64,000 nt of DNA from Roseateles sp. YR242 (GCF_900109745.1 NZ_FOAV01000010.1:62001-126000), one strand, 5' to 3'; counted from the first letter of the stretch, positions 48,269 through 57,963 are shown. The notes: generated by a model not told the origin, from the letters alone. Numbers and translations: made by a program.

Positions 48269-50890
48269 ATGAAGGTCAACAAGACCCCAATCGCGGCGGC
48301 GGTGTCTCTGACACTACTGAGCGCGGCATTTGCCGTGCAGGCGCAGCAAGCCGACCAGGCGACCAAACCCACCGAGGCCAGCCAGCTGGACCAGGTGGTC
48401 GTGACCGGTATTCGAGCTTCGCTGCAGTCTGCGGCCAACATCAAACGCAACGCCAGCGCCACGGTCGACGCGGTCACTGCCGAGGACGTGGGCAAGCTGC
48501 CCGACTCCGACGTCGGCCAGGCCCTCGGTCGCATCCCCGGCATCTCTGTCGGTCGTGACTTCGGCGTGGGCGCGTCCGTGTCCATCCGTGGCACCGACCC
48601 GCAGATGACCTACACCACGCTGAATGGCCAGTCGGTGGCCTCCACCGGCTGGTATGACCAGAAGGCCATTGACCGCTCCTTCAATTATTCGCTGCTCCCC
48701 CCCGAACTCATCGGTGGCATGGAGGTCTACAAGACCTCGCAGGCCGACCTGACCGAAGGCGGCATCGGCGGCACGGTGATCGTGCGCACCCGCAAGCCGC
48801 TGGACCTCGCGGCCAACACCGGCTTCGCCAGCGTCAAATACGGCAAGGGCACCGTCAGCAAGGATGGCGACAAGGAAGCGTCTGCGCTCTACAGCTGGCG
48901 CACCACCGACAAGACCTTTGGCGTGCTGGTGGCCGGCACCATCCAGAAGGGCGACTACATGCGCCGCGGCATCGAGGCCGATGGCCGCTGGTCCGAGGAC
49001 GTCACGCCCGGCACCTTCATCCAGGAGCGCAAGCGCACCGCGCTCAATGCCACCCTGCAGGCGCGCCCCACCAACAACATCGAACTCGGGTTGAACTACA
49101 ACCGCCTGGAATTCGATGCGGACGGCCTGAACTCCACGCACTACCTGTTCACCGGTGCCGACCCCACCGCCTGCACCCAGCGCAATCCCGATACCGGCCT
49201 GTGCATCAAGAGCACCACCACGGCGGCCAATGCCACCGACACCTTCCTGCAGACCTGGGCCCGCGCTGCCAAGATGACCTCGGACACCGTGGTGGCCGAG
49301 GGCTCGGTCAAGGGCGACGGTTTCAAGATCGACTTCACCGGCGGCACCACCAAGGCTGACGGCGGCACTTCGCTGACCGCCAACTACGGCTACTTCGGTG
49401 GCAACCTGCCGAAGTGGGCGGGCTCCACCGATGCCTCCGGCCACCAGATCTCCATCACCCCGTCCAAGAGCATGGACGTCACCCTGGCCAACCTGCCGGC
49501 CACCTCGTCCGCCGAGACCTGGGCCACCGCCCGTGGCCCCAACAAGGACCAGGAAGACTTCGCGCAGTTCGACGTGAGCGTCGATGTGGACTGGGGCATC
49601 ATCACCGCCTTCAAGACGGGTGCGCGCGCCACCAAGCACACGTTCACGAAGGACGAGTACCGTCCCACCTTCGTCGCCACGCCCATCACGGCGGACACCG
49701 CCAGCCTCTACAGCGGCACCATGCCCATGGGCACGCCGGGCTGGAGCGTGCCCAAGCCCAACCTGGATGCCATGTTCGCCCTGGCCAACGCCAACGTGGC
49801 GAGCTGGGTCGAGTCGCGCAGCGGCTACGGCAAGATCGAGGAAAAGAACAACTCGCTCTACGGCATGTTCACCCTGGAGAAGGACGCGCTGCACGGCAAC
49901 TTCGGCCTGCGCTACATCCGCACCAAGGCCAGCAACGAGGCCTACATCTTCGACGGCTCCCCGCTGGCCACTGGCGATGTGGCGCAAAACGTCGGCTGGA
50001 GCACGGTCAAGGAACGCAACAGCGCCTCCTACAACGACGTGCTGCCCAGCCTGAACCTGGTGTACGACCTCAACAAGAACACGCTGCTGCGCTTTGCGGC
50101 CTCCAAGGCCATCACCCGCCCGAACTACGACAACATGTTCGCGGGCTCGATCGTGGGCTGGAACGACACGCTCCAGAACAACGAGACGGTGAACTACGGC
50201 AGCCCGAGCCTGAAGCCGATGTCGTCCAAGCAGTTCGACCTGGGCGTGGAGTACTACTACGACCGTGGCAACCTGCTGTCGTTGAGCTTCTTCCACAAGA
50301 CCATCGACAACTTCATCACCACCGACACCCAGGTCAACCAGCCCATTGGTCTGGTGAGCCCGGACACGGGCGTGGACAACTGGACGGTCAACCGCTACAT
50401 CAATGCCGGTGGCGGCAAGATCAACGGCATCGAGACGCAGATCAACCACGCGTTCTCGAATGGTTTCGGTGTGGTGGCCAACTACACCTTCACCGATGCC
50501 AAGGCACCGGCCTCCAGCTACCAGGACGAACTCAACATGTTCACACTGTCCTCGCGGCACAACGTGAACCTGGTGGGCTACTGGGAAAACTCGACCTACT
50601 CGGCACGTCTGGCCTACAACTGGCGTTCCAAGTACATGGTTCGCGAGACCGGCTACTACGGCAATCGCATGCATGACGACTACGGCAGCCTGGACCTGAG
50701 CCTGGGCTGGAACATCACCGACAAGCTGCGCCTGAGCTTCGACGCGGTGAACCTGCTGAAGGAAGACGACGTGCAGTACGGTGCGGCCGGCGCCAACACC
50801 ACCTTGCGTGCATCGCTGAAGCAAGGCTACCCGGCCTGGTCCTTCATGGGTGAGACCACCTACCGCGTGGGCCTGAGCGCGAAGTTCTGA
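48269..50890 (+). CDS. TonB-dependent outer-membrane receptor, probable chito-oligosaccharide/GlcNAc uptake
   Basis: The 873-residue precursor has a signal peptide (cut near VQA|QQ, residue 25), a TonB box DQVVVTG (41-47), a plug domain with ALGRIPGISVGRD and SIRGTDPQMTYTTLNG, and a large beta-barrel with the C-terminal phenylalanine (GLSAKF). It is of the type common in Xanthomonas and Caulobacter carbohydrate loci. It is divergent from the GlcNAc operon of the same window, so uptake of chitin-derived or related oligosaccharides is likely. GAGGAG precedes the ATG at 48269; upstream in-frame codons were excluded. Confidence 0.9.
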   Translation: MKVNKTPIAAAVSLTLLSAAFAVQAQQADQATKPTEASQLDQVVVTGIRASLQSAANIKRNASATVDAVTAEDVGKLPDSDVGQALGRIPGISVGRDFGVGASVSIRGTDPQMTYTTLNGQSVASTGWYDQKAIDRSFNYSLLPPELIGGMEVYKTSQADLTEGGIGGTVIVRTRKPLDLAANTGFASVKYGKGTVSKDGDKEASALYSWRTTDKTFGVLVAGTIQKGDYMRRGIEADGRWSEDVTPGTFIQERKRTALNATLQARPTNNIELGLNYNRLEFDADGLNSTHYLFTGADPTACTQRNPDTGLCIKSTTTAANATDTFLQTWARAAKMTSDTVVAEGSVKGDGFKIDFTGGTTKADGGTSLTANYGYFGGNLPKWAGSTDASGHQISITPSKSMDVTLANLPATSSAETWATARGPNKDQEDFAQFDVSVDVDWGIITAFKTGARATKHTFTKDEYRPTFVATPITADTASLYSGTMPMGTPGWSVPKPNLDAMFALANANVASWVESRSGYGKIEEKNNSLYGMFTLEKDALHGNFGLRYIRTKASNEAYIFDGSPLATGDVAQNVGWSTVKERNSASYNDVLPSLNLVYDLNKNTLLRFAASKAITRPNYDNMFAGSIVGWNDTLQNNETVNYGSPSLKPMSSKQFDLGVEYYYDRGNLLSLSFFHKTIDNFITTDTQVNQPIGLVSPDTGVDNWTVNRYINAGGGKINGIETQINHAFSNGFGVVANYTFTDAKAPASSYQDELNMFTLSSRHNVNLVGYWENSTYSARLAYNWRSKYMVRETGYYGNRMHDDYGSLDLSLGWNITDKLRLSFDAVNLLKEDDVQYGAAGANTTLRASLKQGYPAWSFMGETTYRVGLSAKF

Positions 50891-50911
50891 TCCGCACAGC
50901 CCTCAAGCAGC

Positions 50912-50938
50912 AAGGCCCGGCAGATGCCGGGCCTTTTT
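50912..50938 (+). terminator. Terminator of the TonB receptor gene
   Basis: The perfect stem AAGGCCCGGCA / TGCCGGGCCTT is followed by TTT, 21 bases after the receptor stop. The left side also carries AA, so it may serve the convergent gene too. Confidence 0.9.
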
Positions 50939-50950
50939 CATTGGAGCCGA

Positions 50951-51685
50951 TCACATCGCCGCGGGTTTCCCGAAATCGATGAAGGTGTTGACCGTCAGCC
51001 GCCCGTGGCGCGGATCAGCGGTGAGGCTCAAGCCAGGGTTCACACAGGCGGTGTGCAGCAGCGAGCCGGCATAAACGACTAGCCGGTTGAATTTCGCCGG
51101 GAGCATGCCCAGGAAGGTGAAGTGCTCGTCCGAATCATCGAAGTAGCGTGGGGGCGGCGAACGCCGCTCCAGCTCTGCCTCATAGGCCTGCGCATAACGC
51201 GCCTTGTTGTCTGGCGTGATCTGCTGCAGCCCTGTCGCGTTGTGTCGATAGAAGCCGGTGCCGCCGTGGTGCCCGTCGCACAGGTAGAGCAGCGCGGCCA
51301 TGTAGTGCGGGCCGCTGGCATCGAAGTGCGGCGTACGCTGCAGGGGGCCAAGGGCCGTCGGCGCGACCGTGGTGAGCGAGAAGGTACAGGCGCTCTTCCA
51401 GAGATCGAGCTCATCGGGCACACCAAAGTTGAGGCGGATGAGGGGATCCAGCAGCTCCGCCAACTGCTGCGAATACGCCGCAGGCGCACGCGCGCGTACG
51501 CCTGGATAGCCCTTGCGCTCCTCGGCGCCGGGGCACGGCTCGAAGCTGCTTGCACAGGCCGCCTCCACCAGCGCGTGTGGGTCTTCCAGAAAGTCGTCGA
51601 TCAGGACGACCTGATGCTCGCCAATCTGCACGGACTGGACGTTGGGTGGCATGCGAATGGCGAAAGGGGCAGTCATGGCGGTCAC
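50951..51685 (-). CDS. DUF6445-like protein, possible 2-oxoglutarate/iron enzyme
   Basis: The 244-residue protein has FLEDPHALVEAA near residue 35, THFD-type TPHFDASG (about 118-125), GGTGFYRHN, and GSLLHTACV near residue 212. The HxD and a distal H resemble the iron triad of 2-oxoglutarate-dependent oxygenases. This type of gene is often found next to TonB receptors of carbohydrate loci. Its reaction is unknown. It lies 100 bases downstream of the nagX-like gene on the same strand. Confidence 0.7.
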   Translation of the reverse strand: MTAMTAPFAIRMPPNVQSVQIGEHQVVLIDDFLEDPHALVEAACASSFEPCPGAEERKGYPGVRARAPAAYSQQLAELLDPLIRLNFGVPDELDLWKSACTFSLTTVAPTALGPLQRTPHFDASGPHYMAALLYLCDGHHGGTGFYRHNATGLQQITPDNKARYAQAYEAELERRSPPPRYFDDSDEHFTFLGMLPAKFNRLVVYAGSLLHTACVNPGLSLTADPRHGRLTVNTFIDFGKPAAM

Positions 51686-51785
51686 GGGGGAAGCAGTGAA
51701 AGCGTCCCGTCGATTGTGAGCCCCCCGCTTGCGGTTGGCGATCCGTGAACGGCCCTAGGAAACCTCTCCAAGAGGCCTCCCGCCA

Positions 51786-52859
51786 CTACACCTTGATATA
51801 GATCCTGCGCTTGTCCATCACCCGCACGATCACCGCCCACACCAGCACAAAGGCCACCGCAAACGCGAGCGAGGCGGCATCCGGCCCGGCCAGGCGCGAT
51901 ACCCAGCCAAAGCCGTTGGCATACAACGGCGCCATGAGCCCAAAGCCTTCCAGCAGGACCGTGCACAGCCATGCGCCCGCGTAGGCAGCGATCGCATTGA
52001 CACCGAAGCTGCGCCCGATGGCGGGGAAGCCTTGACGATCGATCAGCCTATGGGCCACCAGCAGCGCGAGCGCCGCGACGCCACCGGTCCACAGCACGAA
52101 GGCCGGGGTCCAGAGATTCTTGTTGATGGGCATGATCCCGATGGCATCCAGGCCCCAGCCCCATAGCGCGGCGATCACACCGATGGCAGCCAGCCGCCTC
52201 AGTTGCCCCTGTCGCAGGGCCTCGCCGCAGCGCCAGCCCAGCAGCGTGGTGGCCAGGCCACCCAGGGTGGAGACCAGCCCTTCAGGATCATGGCCCCACC
52301 CGGTGACGGGATCCCATTCATACCCATGCGGGCCGAAGATCCAGGCATCCACGCGGCTGGCGATGTTGCCCGCCTTGTCCAGCGGCCCGCCCCACAGCAG
52401 CAGTACCCCGTAGCCCAGCAGCAGCGCCGCCATCCAGGCCCATTGCCCCCGCGCCCGCCACTGGATCGCGATAAGCCCTGTGAGGCCAAAGCACAGCCCG
52501 ATCCGTTGCAACACGCCCGGCACACGGAAGGCAGGCTTGTCCATCAGCGACCAGGCCACGGCATGCAGCACCAGCCCGAGCACCAGGATGCGCAGGGCGC
52601 GACGCACCACCACGCTCCGCAACGCGGCGCCCTGCCCGGCTTCGATGCGCGCGCCCATGGCCAGCGACAGGGACACCCCCACGATGAAGAGGAAGGTCGG
52701 GAAGACCAGGTCGGTCGGTGTCCAGCCATTCCAGGCGGCGTGCTCCAGGGGGGCGTAGACATGGCCCCAGTCACCGGGGTTGTTGACCAGCAGCATGGCC
52801 GCCACGGCGAGGCCGCGCAGGGCGTCGACGGAAGCCAGGCGTTGTGAAGAGGTCGTCAT
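51786..52859 (-). CDS. nagX: NagX-like membrane protein, heparan-alpha-glucosaminide acetyltransferase family
   Basis: The 357-residue protein has about ten predicted membrane helices. It starts RLASVDALRGLAVAAMLLVNNPGDW, the family signature, and has TPTDLVFPTFLFIVGVSLSLAMG and NKNLWTPAFVLWTGG. Members with GlcNAc operons are called NagX and may transport or acylate amino sugars. Here it lies one base after the GH16 gene. The exact activity is not known. Confidence 0.85.
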   Translation of the reverse strand: MTTSSQRLASVDALRGLAVAAMLLVNNPGDWGHVYAPLEHAAWNGWTPTDLVFPTFLFIVGVSLSLAMGARIEAGQGAALRSVVVRRALRILVLGLVLHAVAWSLMDKPAFRVPGVLQRIGLCFGLTGLIAIQWRARGQWAWMAALLLGYGVLLLWGGPLDKAGNIASRVDAWIFGPHGYEWDPVTGWGHDPEGLVSTLGGLATTLLGWRCGEALRQGQLRRLAAIGVIAALWGWGLDAIGIMPINKNLWTPAFVLWTGGVAALALLVAHRLIDRQGFPAIGRSFGVNAIAAYAGAWLCTVLLEGFGLMAPLYANGFGWVSRLAGPDAASLAFAVAFVLVWAVIVRVMDKRRIYIKV

Positions 52860-52860
52860 G

Positions 52861-53994
52861 TCAGAAGTCGCAGCGGTTCTCTAAGGCGGGCACGGGCGGG
52901 CGGACCTGGTCCAGACGCGCCACCCCCTTCAGCCGCCACTGGGCCACACGGGCTTCGATCTGCGCAGGGCTGAGCACGGTGTCCTTGGCGTGCAGCACCC
53001 AATCCACGTCCTGCTCATAGACGCGGGGCGTGCCACCGGTGGCCAGGGGGCCGTTGGGGGAGAACCAGAGGTTGAAGTTGATGGACATGGGCACGACCGG
53101 GTAGTTGCGGCCGCCGTGCTCGGTCACCTGCCGGCCGTCGACAAACCACTGGGTGCGACCATCGGCGACCTGCATGACGAGGGTGTGCCAGTCATGGCCG
53201 GGCTGGCCGAGGGCTGCAAACTCTTCGTGCTGCTGGTTGAAGGCCAGCCAGGGGTCGAGTCGGACGGTCTGCCAGGTGATGCCATACAACCGGGTCTTGT
53301 CGCTGCCCCAGCCGCCGTTGGGGAGGTATTCCCAGTCGAGCTCGCTGAACTCGGGGTCGAAGTCGAAGCGCAACGGGCTGACGGCGTAGAACGTCTGGAT
53401 GACAGGATCACCATCGGCGCCGGAGACGGGCTGGTCGCTGAAGCGCACTCGCGCCGCATAGGTGCCGGCCAGGTATTTGCGCTGGTGGCAAACCTGGACC
53501 TGGGAGGTGCCAGGACCGGTGCCATCCGTTTGGGCGTGCAGGCGCAGGAGGCGCTTGCCTGGGCGGGTGGGGTCGTCCACCATCTGCGCACCGTCCGGGT
53601 TCCACCGGGCGCCGGGGATGCCAGGGTGGCCGTGAGCGCTGCGGAGCTGCCAACCCGCTTGCTGCAGGGCGGCGGTGTCGGCGTAGGTGAAGTCGTCGAA
53701 GAACCATTCGGGTTCTGGCGGGGCGACCGTCTGGGTGGAGCGGGCTTGGGTAGAGCGGGCTTGAGTGGAGCCGGCTTGGGTGGAGCCGGCTTGGGTGGAG
53801 CCGGCTTGGGTGGGCGTGGCCTGGATAGCGGTGGCCTGCGCCGGTGCGTCAAGCGCCGGGATCCCCAACATCAGGACCACCCACGCCACGCGCGGGAAAT
53901 TACGCCCCCACCATCCGGGCGCAGCCACCCACCGTGAAACCAACCTACCCATCAAGACCGGGCTCCCCGCAGCAGTCAGCAAACCCGTTTTCAC
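52861..53994 (-). CDS. Secreted glycoside hydrolase family 16 protein
   Basis: The 377-residue protein has an N-terminal hydrophobic segment (about 36-52, cut near APAQA) and a (STQAG/STQAR) repeat linker (63-88). A GH16 beta-sandwich at about 95-350 has the catalytic ELDWE motif (E218, D220, E222). GH16 enzymes cleave beta-1,3 or beta-1,4 linkages in glucans and galactans. An N-acetylglucosamine operon is an unusual setting, and the substrate is unknown. The start overlaps the transporter stop (ATGA); a later ATG at residue 15 is possible. Confidence 0.85.
   Translation of the reverse strand: MKTGLLTAAGSPVLMGRLVSRWVAAPGWWGRNFPRVAWVVLMLGIPALDAPAQATAIQATPTQAGSTQAGSTQAGSTQARSTQARSTQTVAPPEPEWFFDDFTYADTAALQQAGWQLRSAHGHPGIPGARWNPDGAQMVDDPTRPGKRLLRLHAQTDGTGPGTSQVQVCHQRKYLAGTYAARVRFSDQPVSGADGDPVIQTFYAVSPLRFDFDPEFSELDWEYLPNGGWGSDKTRLYGITWQTVRLDPWLAFNQQHEEFAALGQPGHDWHTLVMQVADGRTQWFVDGRQVTEHGGRNYPVVPMSINFNLWFSPNGPLATGGTPRVYEQDVDWVLHAKDTVLSPAQIEARVAQWRLKGVARLDQVRPPVPALENRCDF
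53736..53810 (-). repeat. 15-base coding repeat, five copies, in the GH16 gene
   Basis: Five tandem 15-base units (TGGAGCCGGCTTGGG and close variants) encode the pentapeptide STQAG/STQAR between signal peptide and catalytic domain. The unit is in frame, so copy number can change without breaking the gene. Confidence 0.95.
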
Positions 53995-55367
53995 GCCACA
54001 GTCCCTGCTGTCGTCGTGCTGCTGCTGGTGCTGGTGTCGCTATTGGTGTTGGTGGGCGCATCGTCGCCATTCTTGGGCTGGTCATCAGCGGCGGACATGC
54101 GCACAAAAGGCAGCATCAACAGCACCGGGATGCCACAGAGAATCGTCCACTGGAAGAAGCGTTCGTAGCCAATCGCCAGCTGGATATCGCCGCTGATGCT
54201 GCGCGAGAGGATGAAGCCCAGCTGCATGACACCAGAGCCCAGCGCATAGTGCGCCGTCTGGAACCGACCGGGCGCTACCGCCTGCATGATGTACAGGATC
54301 ATGCCGACAAAGCCGAAACCGTAGCCAAACATCTCCAGCAACACCGCGCCGCCGATATGCCACATGTCCTGCGGCAGGGTGGCCGCCAGGTAGTAGAAGG
54401 TGGCATTGGGAATGGCCATGGCCACAATCAGCACCGGCATGGCCCGGCGCAGGGTCAGCCATGCCGTGAAATACCCACCGAGCACGCTGCCAGCCAGGAA
54501 GGCCACCGTGCCCACCCAGCCATAGATGTCCGCCACCTGGCTGGTGGTGAGCCCCAGCCCGCCCTTGTCACGCGCCTCGATCAGGAACAGCGGGCCGATG
54601 GTCTGCACCTGCCCCTCGGCAAAACGGAACAACACGATGAACAGAATCGCCAGCCGGATGCCGGGCTTGCGGCCAAAGTCGGCCACGATGTCCCGCGTGT
54701 TGGCCCAGATCGCAGCAGCGCGCAGGTCGGTATGCCCCGCACTGAGCTGCCCCGGCAACGACACGGCGTTGTAGCTGGCCAGGCCCGCCAGCAGCACCGC
54801 CAGGCCCACAAAAACCGCCGTCCAGGCGTTGAAAACTCCCAACGGCGTTTCCAGCAGACCGGCAATCTTTAGCACCACCCCCACCATGAAGAAGCGCGCG
54901 CCATTGAAAAAGGCCCCCTGCCAGCCTGCGTAACGCGCCTGACGCTGGTGATCCAGAGAGCCCATGTAGAGCCCATCACACGCGATGTCATGCGTGGCAG
55001 AGCTATAGGCGATGAGGAAGAACACACACAACGCGCCACCAAACCACCAGGGCGTCTGCAGCACCACCGCCATCAGCACCAGCGCCATCGCCCCGACCGC
55101 TTGCATGACCACCACGATCAGCTTCTTGCTGTTGACCAGCTCCAGGAAGGGGCTCCACAAGGGCTTGATGGCCCACGCCGTTCCCAGGGCACTGGTCCAG
55201 CGCGCAATCTGGTCGTTGTCCACACCCATGTTCTTGAGCATGAAACTGGCCAGCGCCATCACGACGAAGAACTGCATGCCCTGCACAAAGTACAGGCTGG
55301 GCACCCAACGCATCGGCGAGCGGCCATGCCCTGCAGGCGAAGCAGCGGAGAAAGACGGCTGGCTCAT
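53991..55367 (-). CDS. MFS transporter, AmpG-like, probable GlcNAc/chitobiose importer
   Basis: The 458-residue inner-membrane protein has about twelve helices and motifs of the AmpG/acetyl-CoA transporter branch: SLYFVQGMQFFVVMALASFMLKNMG at the N-terminus, the AYSSATHDIACDGLYMG segment and GWVGTVAFLAGSVLGGYFTAWL. A Ser/Thr-rich tail of about 25 residues follows. Position in the operon suggests import of GlcNAc, its oligomers or muropeptide sugars. The ATG at 55367 is preferred over one at 55400. Confidence 0.85.
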   Translation of the reverse strand: MSQPSFSAASPAGHGRSPMRWVPSLYFVQGMQFFVVMALASFMLKNMGVDNDQIARWTSALGTAWAIKPLWSPFLELVNSKKLIVVVMQAVGAMALVLMAVVLQTPWWFGGALCVFFLIAYSSATHDIACDGLYMGSLDHQRQARYAGWQGAFFNGARFFMVGVVLKIAGLLETPLGVFNAWTAVFVGLAVLLAGLASYNAVSLPGQLSAGHTDLRAAAIWANTRDIVADFGRKPGIRLAILFIVLFRFAEGQVQTIGPLFLIEARDKGGLGLTTSQVADIYGWVGTVAFLAGSVLGGYFTAWLTLRRAMPVLIVAMAIPNATFYYLAATLPQDMWHIGGAVLLEMFGYGFGFVGMILYIMQAVAPGRFQTAHYALGSGVMQLGFILSRSISGDIQLAIGYERFFQWTILCGIPVLLMLPFVRMSAADDQPKNGDDAPTNTNSDTSTSSSTTTAGTVA

Positions 55368-55396
55368 GGTGGACCTCAGGTCGGTTCGCGTTCGTA

Positions 55397-56878
55397 TCAA
55401 TCCAGCGTCACGGGCGCCAGGCCTGGCGCCACCGCCTTGCCCTGCATCCAGTCACGCAGCGAGGCCAGCGCACCATCGGCATAACCCCAGCTGATCAACG
55501 TTGGTGCCGCCACATCCAAAGCCTGGAACGGGTTCCACAGCACCAGGTGCAGATCCGGCGCCCAGGTGCGCGCCTGCGCGCCATACCGCGCACGGTGCGT
55601 CGATGCCAGCACGGTAAAACGCCCGTCGCTCGGCACGTCGGCCCAGTCCAGCGTGGTGATGTCGTCCAGCGACACGAATTCCACATCGGTGTGGCCGCTG
55701 AAGAGCGCCCGCACCTGCTCGCCGGTCGGCCCCGCTTCGGAGACACCATCGGTGGGCACTTCATCCTGCACCAGCACCCGCAGCGGCTGATCCTGCGCCG
55801 GCGCCGCCGCCCCACGCAGCGCGCACAGGCCCGCCGCCCACGCGCGGCGCATCAAGGCGTCGTCGGCCGCCCGCACCTCGCCGTCATAGTCGTCTGTCCG
55901 CACCGGATAGGCGGCGGCCATGCGGTCCAGGCGCCCGGCCGCTTCGAGGGCGCGCGCCGCATCGATGTCACCACGGTCCAGGCCCTGGCGCAGCGCGTCG
56001 ATCGCCTGCGCCTGCTCGGCCAGCGAGCCCTGCGCCAGGATCATGTCGGCGCCGGCATTGATCGCCAGCACCGCCGCCCGTGCGTAGCCATAACGGTCGG
56101 CAATGGCCTTCATCATCAGCGCGTCGGTGATGACCACCCCGTCATAGCCCAGTTCGTCACGCAAGATGCCGCCCAAAATAATGCGGGACAAGGTGGCCGG
56201 GTAGTCCGGATCGATGGCGGGATAAACGATGTGCGCCGTCATCACCGAAGGCGCCGCATCGCGCAAGGCCCGGAACGGCTGGAGCTCCAGCGCATCCAGT
56301 TCGGCGCGGGTCTTCTCCACCGTTGGCAGGTCCAGGTGGGAATCCACATGGGTATCCCCGTGGCCCGGGAAATGCTTGATGCAACACGCCACACCCGCCG
56401 CCAGCGAGCCCTGCATCCAGGCCCCCGCCAGCCGCGTCACGGTATCGGCCGTCTCGCCGAAGCTGCGCTCGGCGATGACCGGGTTGGCCGGGTTGTTGTT
56501 GATGTCCACCACCGGCGCGAAGTTCCAGTTGATGCCGATGCCGCGCAGCCCGCGCGCCACCGCCGCCCCCACCTGGGTGGCCAGTGCTTCGTCACTCGCC
56601 GCGCCCAGCGCCATGGCGGACGGGGGCTGGGGAAGGAAGGTGGCACGCACCACCGAGCCCCCCTCCTGGTCCAGGCCGATCAGCGCCTGCGGGCCCATCA
56701 CCTCGCGCAAACGGCGAGTGAGCTGGCGGACCTCGGCCTCGGTCCCCAGGTTCTTGCGAAACAGGCAGACCGCACGGATGCGGTGCTGCCGCAGGAAATC
56801 CGCCGTGGCCTCGTCCAGCGCCTTGCCGGCGATGTCCACCATCACCAATCGGCCGGGATCAATGCTTGTCATGCTCAT
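55397..56878 (-). CDS. nagZ: Beta-N-acetylhexosaminidase, GH3 (NagZ type)
   Basis: The 493-residue protein has the GH3 fold with NagZ signatures: GLDQEGGSV (about 72-80), the KHFPGHGDTHVDSH loop (about 168-181, His-Asp acid/base dyad) and VITDALMM with the nucleophile aspartate near 246. It lacks a signal peptide, so cleavage of GlcNAc from short oligomers or muropeptides would be cytoplasmic. It is longer than E. coli NagZ (341) because of a C-terminal domain of about 150 residues. It follows nagB by 74 bases. Confidence 0.93.
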   Translation of the reverse strand: MSMTSIDPGRLVMVDIAGKALDEATADFLRQHRIRAVCLFRKNLGTEAEVRQLTRRLREVMGPQALIGLDQEGGSVVRATFLPQPPSAMALGAASDEALATQVGAAVARGLRGIGINWNFAPVVDINNNPANPVIAERSFGETADTVTRLAGAWMQGSLAAGVACCIKHFPGHGDTHVDSHLDLPTVEKTRAELDALELQPFRALRDAAPSVMTAHIVYPAIDPDYPATLSRIILGGILRDELGYDGVVITDALMMKAIADRYGYARAAVLAINAGADMILAQGSLAEQAQAIDALRQGLDRGDIDAARALEAAGRLDRMAAAYPVRTDDYDGEVRAADDALMRRAWAAGLCALRGAAAPAQDQPLRVLVQDEVPTDGVSEAGPTGEQVRALFSGHTDVEFVSLDDITTLDWADVPSDGRFTVLASTHRARYGAQARTWAPDLHLVLWNPFQALDVAAPTLISWGYADGALASLRDWMQGKAVAPGLAPVTLD

Positions 56879-56952
56879 GACTCTCTCTTGCCGCCAGGGC
56901 CCGCGGGCGCCTGGCCTCGTGAACTGCCAGCGCCCGAGGGCGCCTGCGCGCT

Positions 56953-57963
56953 TCAGTGCGTCTTCGTGACCTTCGCCAGATGGCGGGGCTGGTCCGGATT
57001 GAGTCCTCGCGCCTGCGCCAGGGCTTCCACCATCGGATAGAAACTCTGCACCGCCGCAATCGGGTCCAGGTCCTCACTGCCGGTGCAGGTCAGTGCCAGC
57101 TCCGCTCCAGGTGTGCCTTCGGGGGCGGCCAGCAACACCCGCGCACCGCGGCCGCGCATCTCATCCGCCAACGCCAGCAGCCCGGCCTGTGCCGGGCCAC
57201 GCGGCGCAAATACCAGCAGCGGATAACCCTCTTCCACCAGGGCCATCGGGCCATGTTTGACCTCGGCCCCAGAGAACGCCTCGGCCTGGATGCCGCAGGT
57301 CTCCTTGAACTTGAGCGCCGCCTCCAGCGCGATGGGCAGCGACGTGCCGCGGCCAATCACGAACAGCTTGTCCGCCTCCTTGAGCACATCCACCGCCACA
57401 TCCCAACGCTGCCGCGCCGCTCGCTCCAGCGCCTGCGGCAGGTCCTGGATGGCTGCGCCCAGGTCCTGATCGTCCTGCCACGCCGCCACCAGGCGGGCAC
57501 CCGCCAGCAGTTGGGTGATGTAGCTCTTGGTTGCCGCCACGCTGCGCTCCACGCCGGCATGCAGCGAGAACACGTGCTCCGCCGCCGCCGCCAGCGGCGA
57601 GCCGTCGGCATTCACAAAGGCCACGGTACGTGCGCCGTTGGCGCGAAAGTATTCGGTGGGAGACACCAGGTCCGGGCTCTGGCCCGACTGCGAGAACGCC
57701 AGCGACATCAAGCCCTGGCTTTCAATGCGGCTCTGATAGAGCGTGATCAGCGACATCGGCAGCGAAGTCACCAGCCGCCCCAGCCGCGCCATCACCAGAT
57801 AGGCCAGGTAGTGGGCGGCATGGTCGGAGCTGCCCCGCGCCACCGTGAGCACGGAACTCGGTGGCTGCTCACGCAGCGCGCGCCCCAGCGTCAGGTAAGA
57901 CTGTTGATCGGCGGCCAGCTGGCGCGCCACGGCCTGTGGCGCACTCAGCGCCTCTTCAAGCAT
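56953..57963 (-). CDS. nagB: Glucosamine-6-phosphate deaminase, SIS type (NagB-II)
   Basis: The 336-residue protein has two SIS domains, with TVARGSSDHAAHYLAY near 45-60, FSQSGQSPDLV near 95 and GRGTSLPIALEAALKFKE near 210. It lacks the glutaminase domain of GlmS, so it matches the isomerase/deaminase (NagB-II) used in many GlcNAc pathways to make fructose-6-phosphate and ammonia. The ATG at 57963 overlaps the nagA stop (ATGCTTGA), which supports this start over an extended reading to 58035. Confidence 0.92.
   Translation of the reverse strand: MLEEALSAPQAVARQLAADQQSYLTLGRALREQPPSSVLTVARGSSDHAAHYLAYLVMARLGRLVTSLPMSLITLYQSRIESQGLMSLAFSQSGQSPDLVSPTEYFRANGARTVAFVNADGSPLAAAAEHVFSLHAGVERSVAATKSYITQLLAGARLVAAWQDDQDLGAAIQDLPQALERAARQRWDVAVDVLKEADKLFVIGRGTSLPIALEAALKFKETCGIQAEAFSGAEVKHGPMALVEEGYPLLVFAPRGPAQAGLLALADEMRGRGARVLLAAPEGTPGAELALTCTGSEDLDPIAAVQSFYPMVEALAQARGLNPDQPRHLAKVTKTH

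Noticed and set aside
48314-50824. Open frame of 836 codons opposite the TonB receptor gene
   Set aside because: It is the antisense shadow of a high-GC coding gene. The sense frame has signal peptide, TonB box, plug and barrel features.
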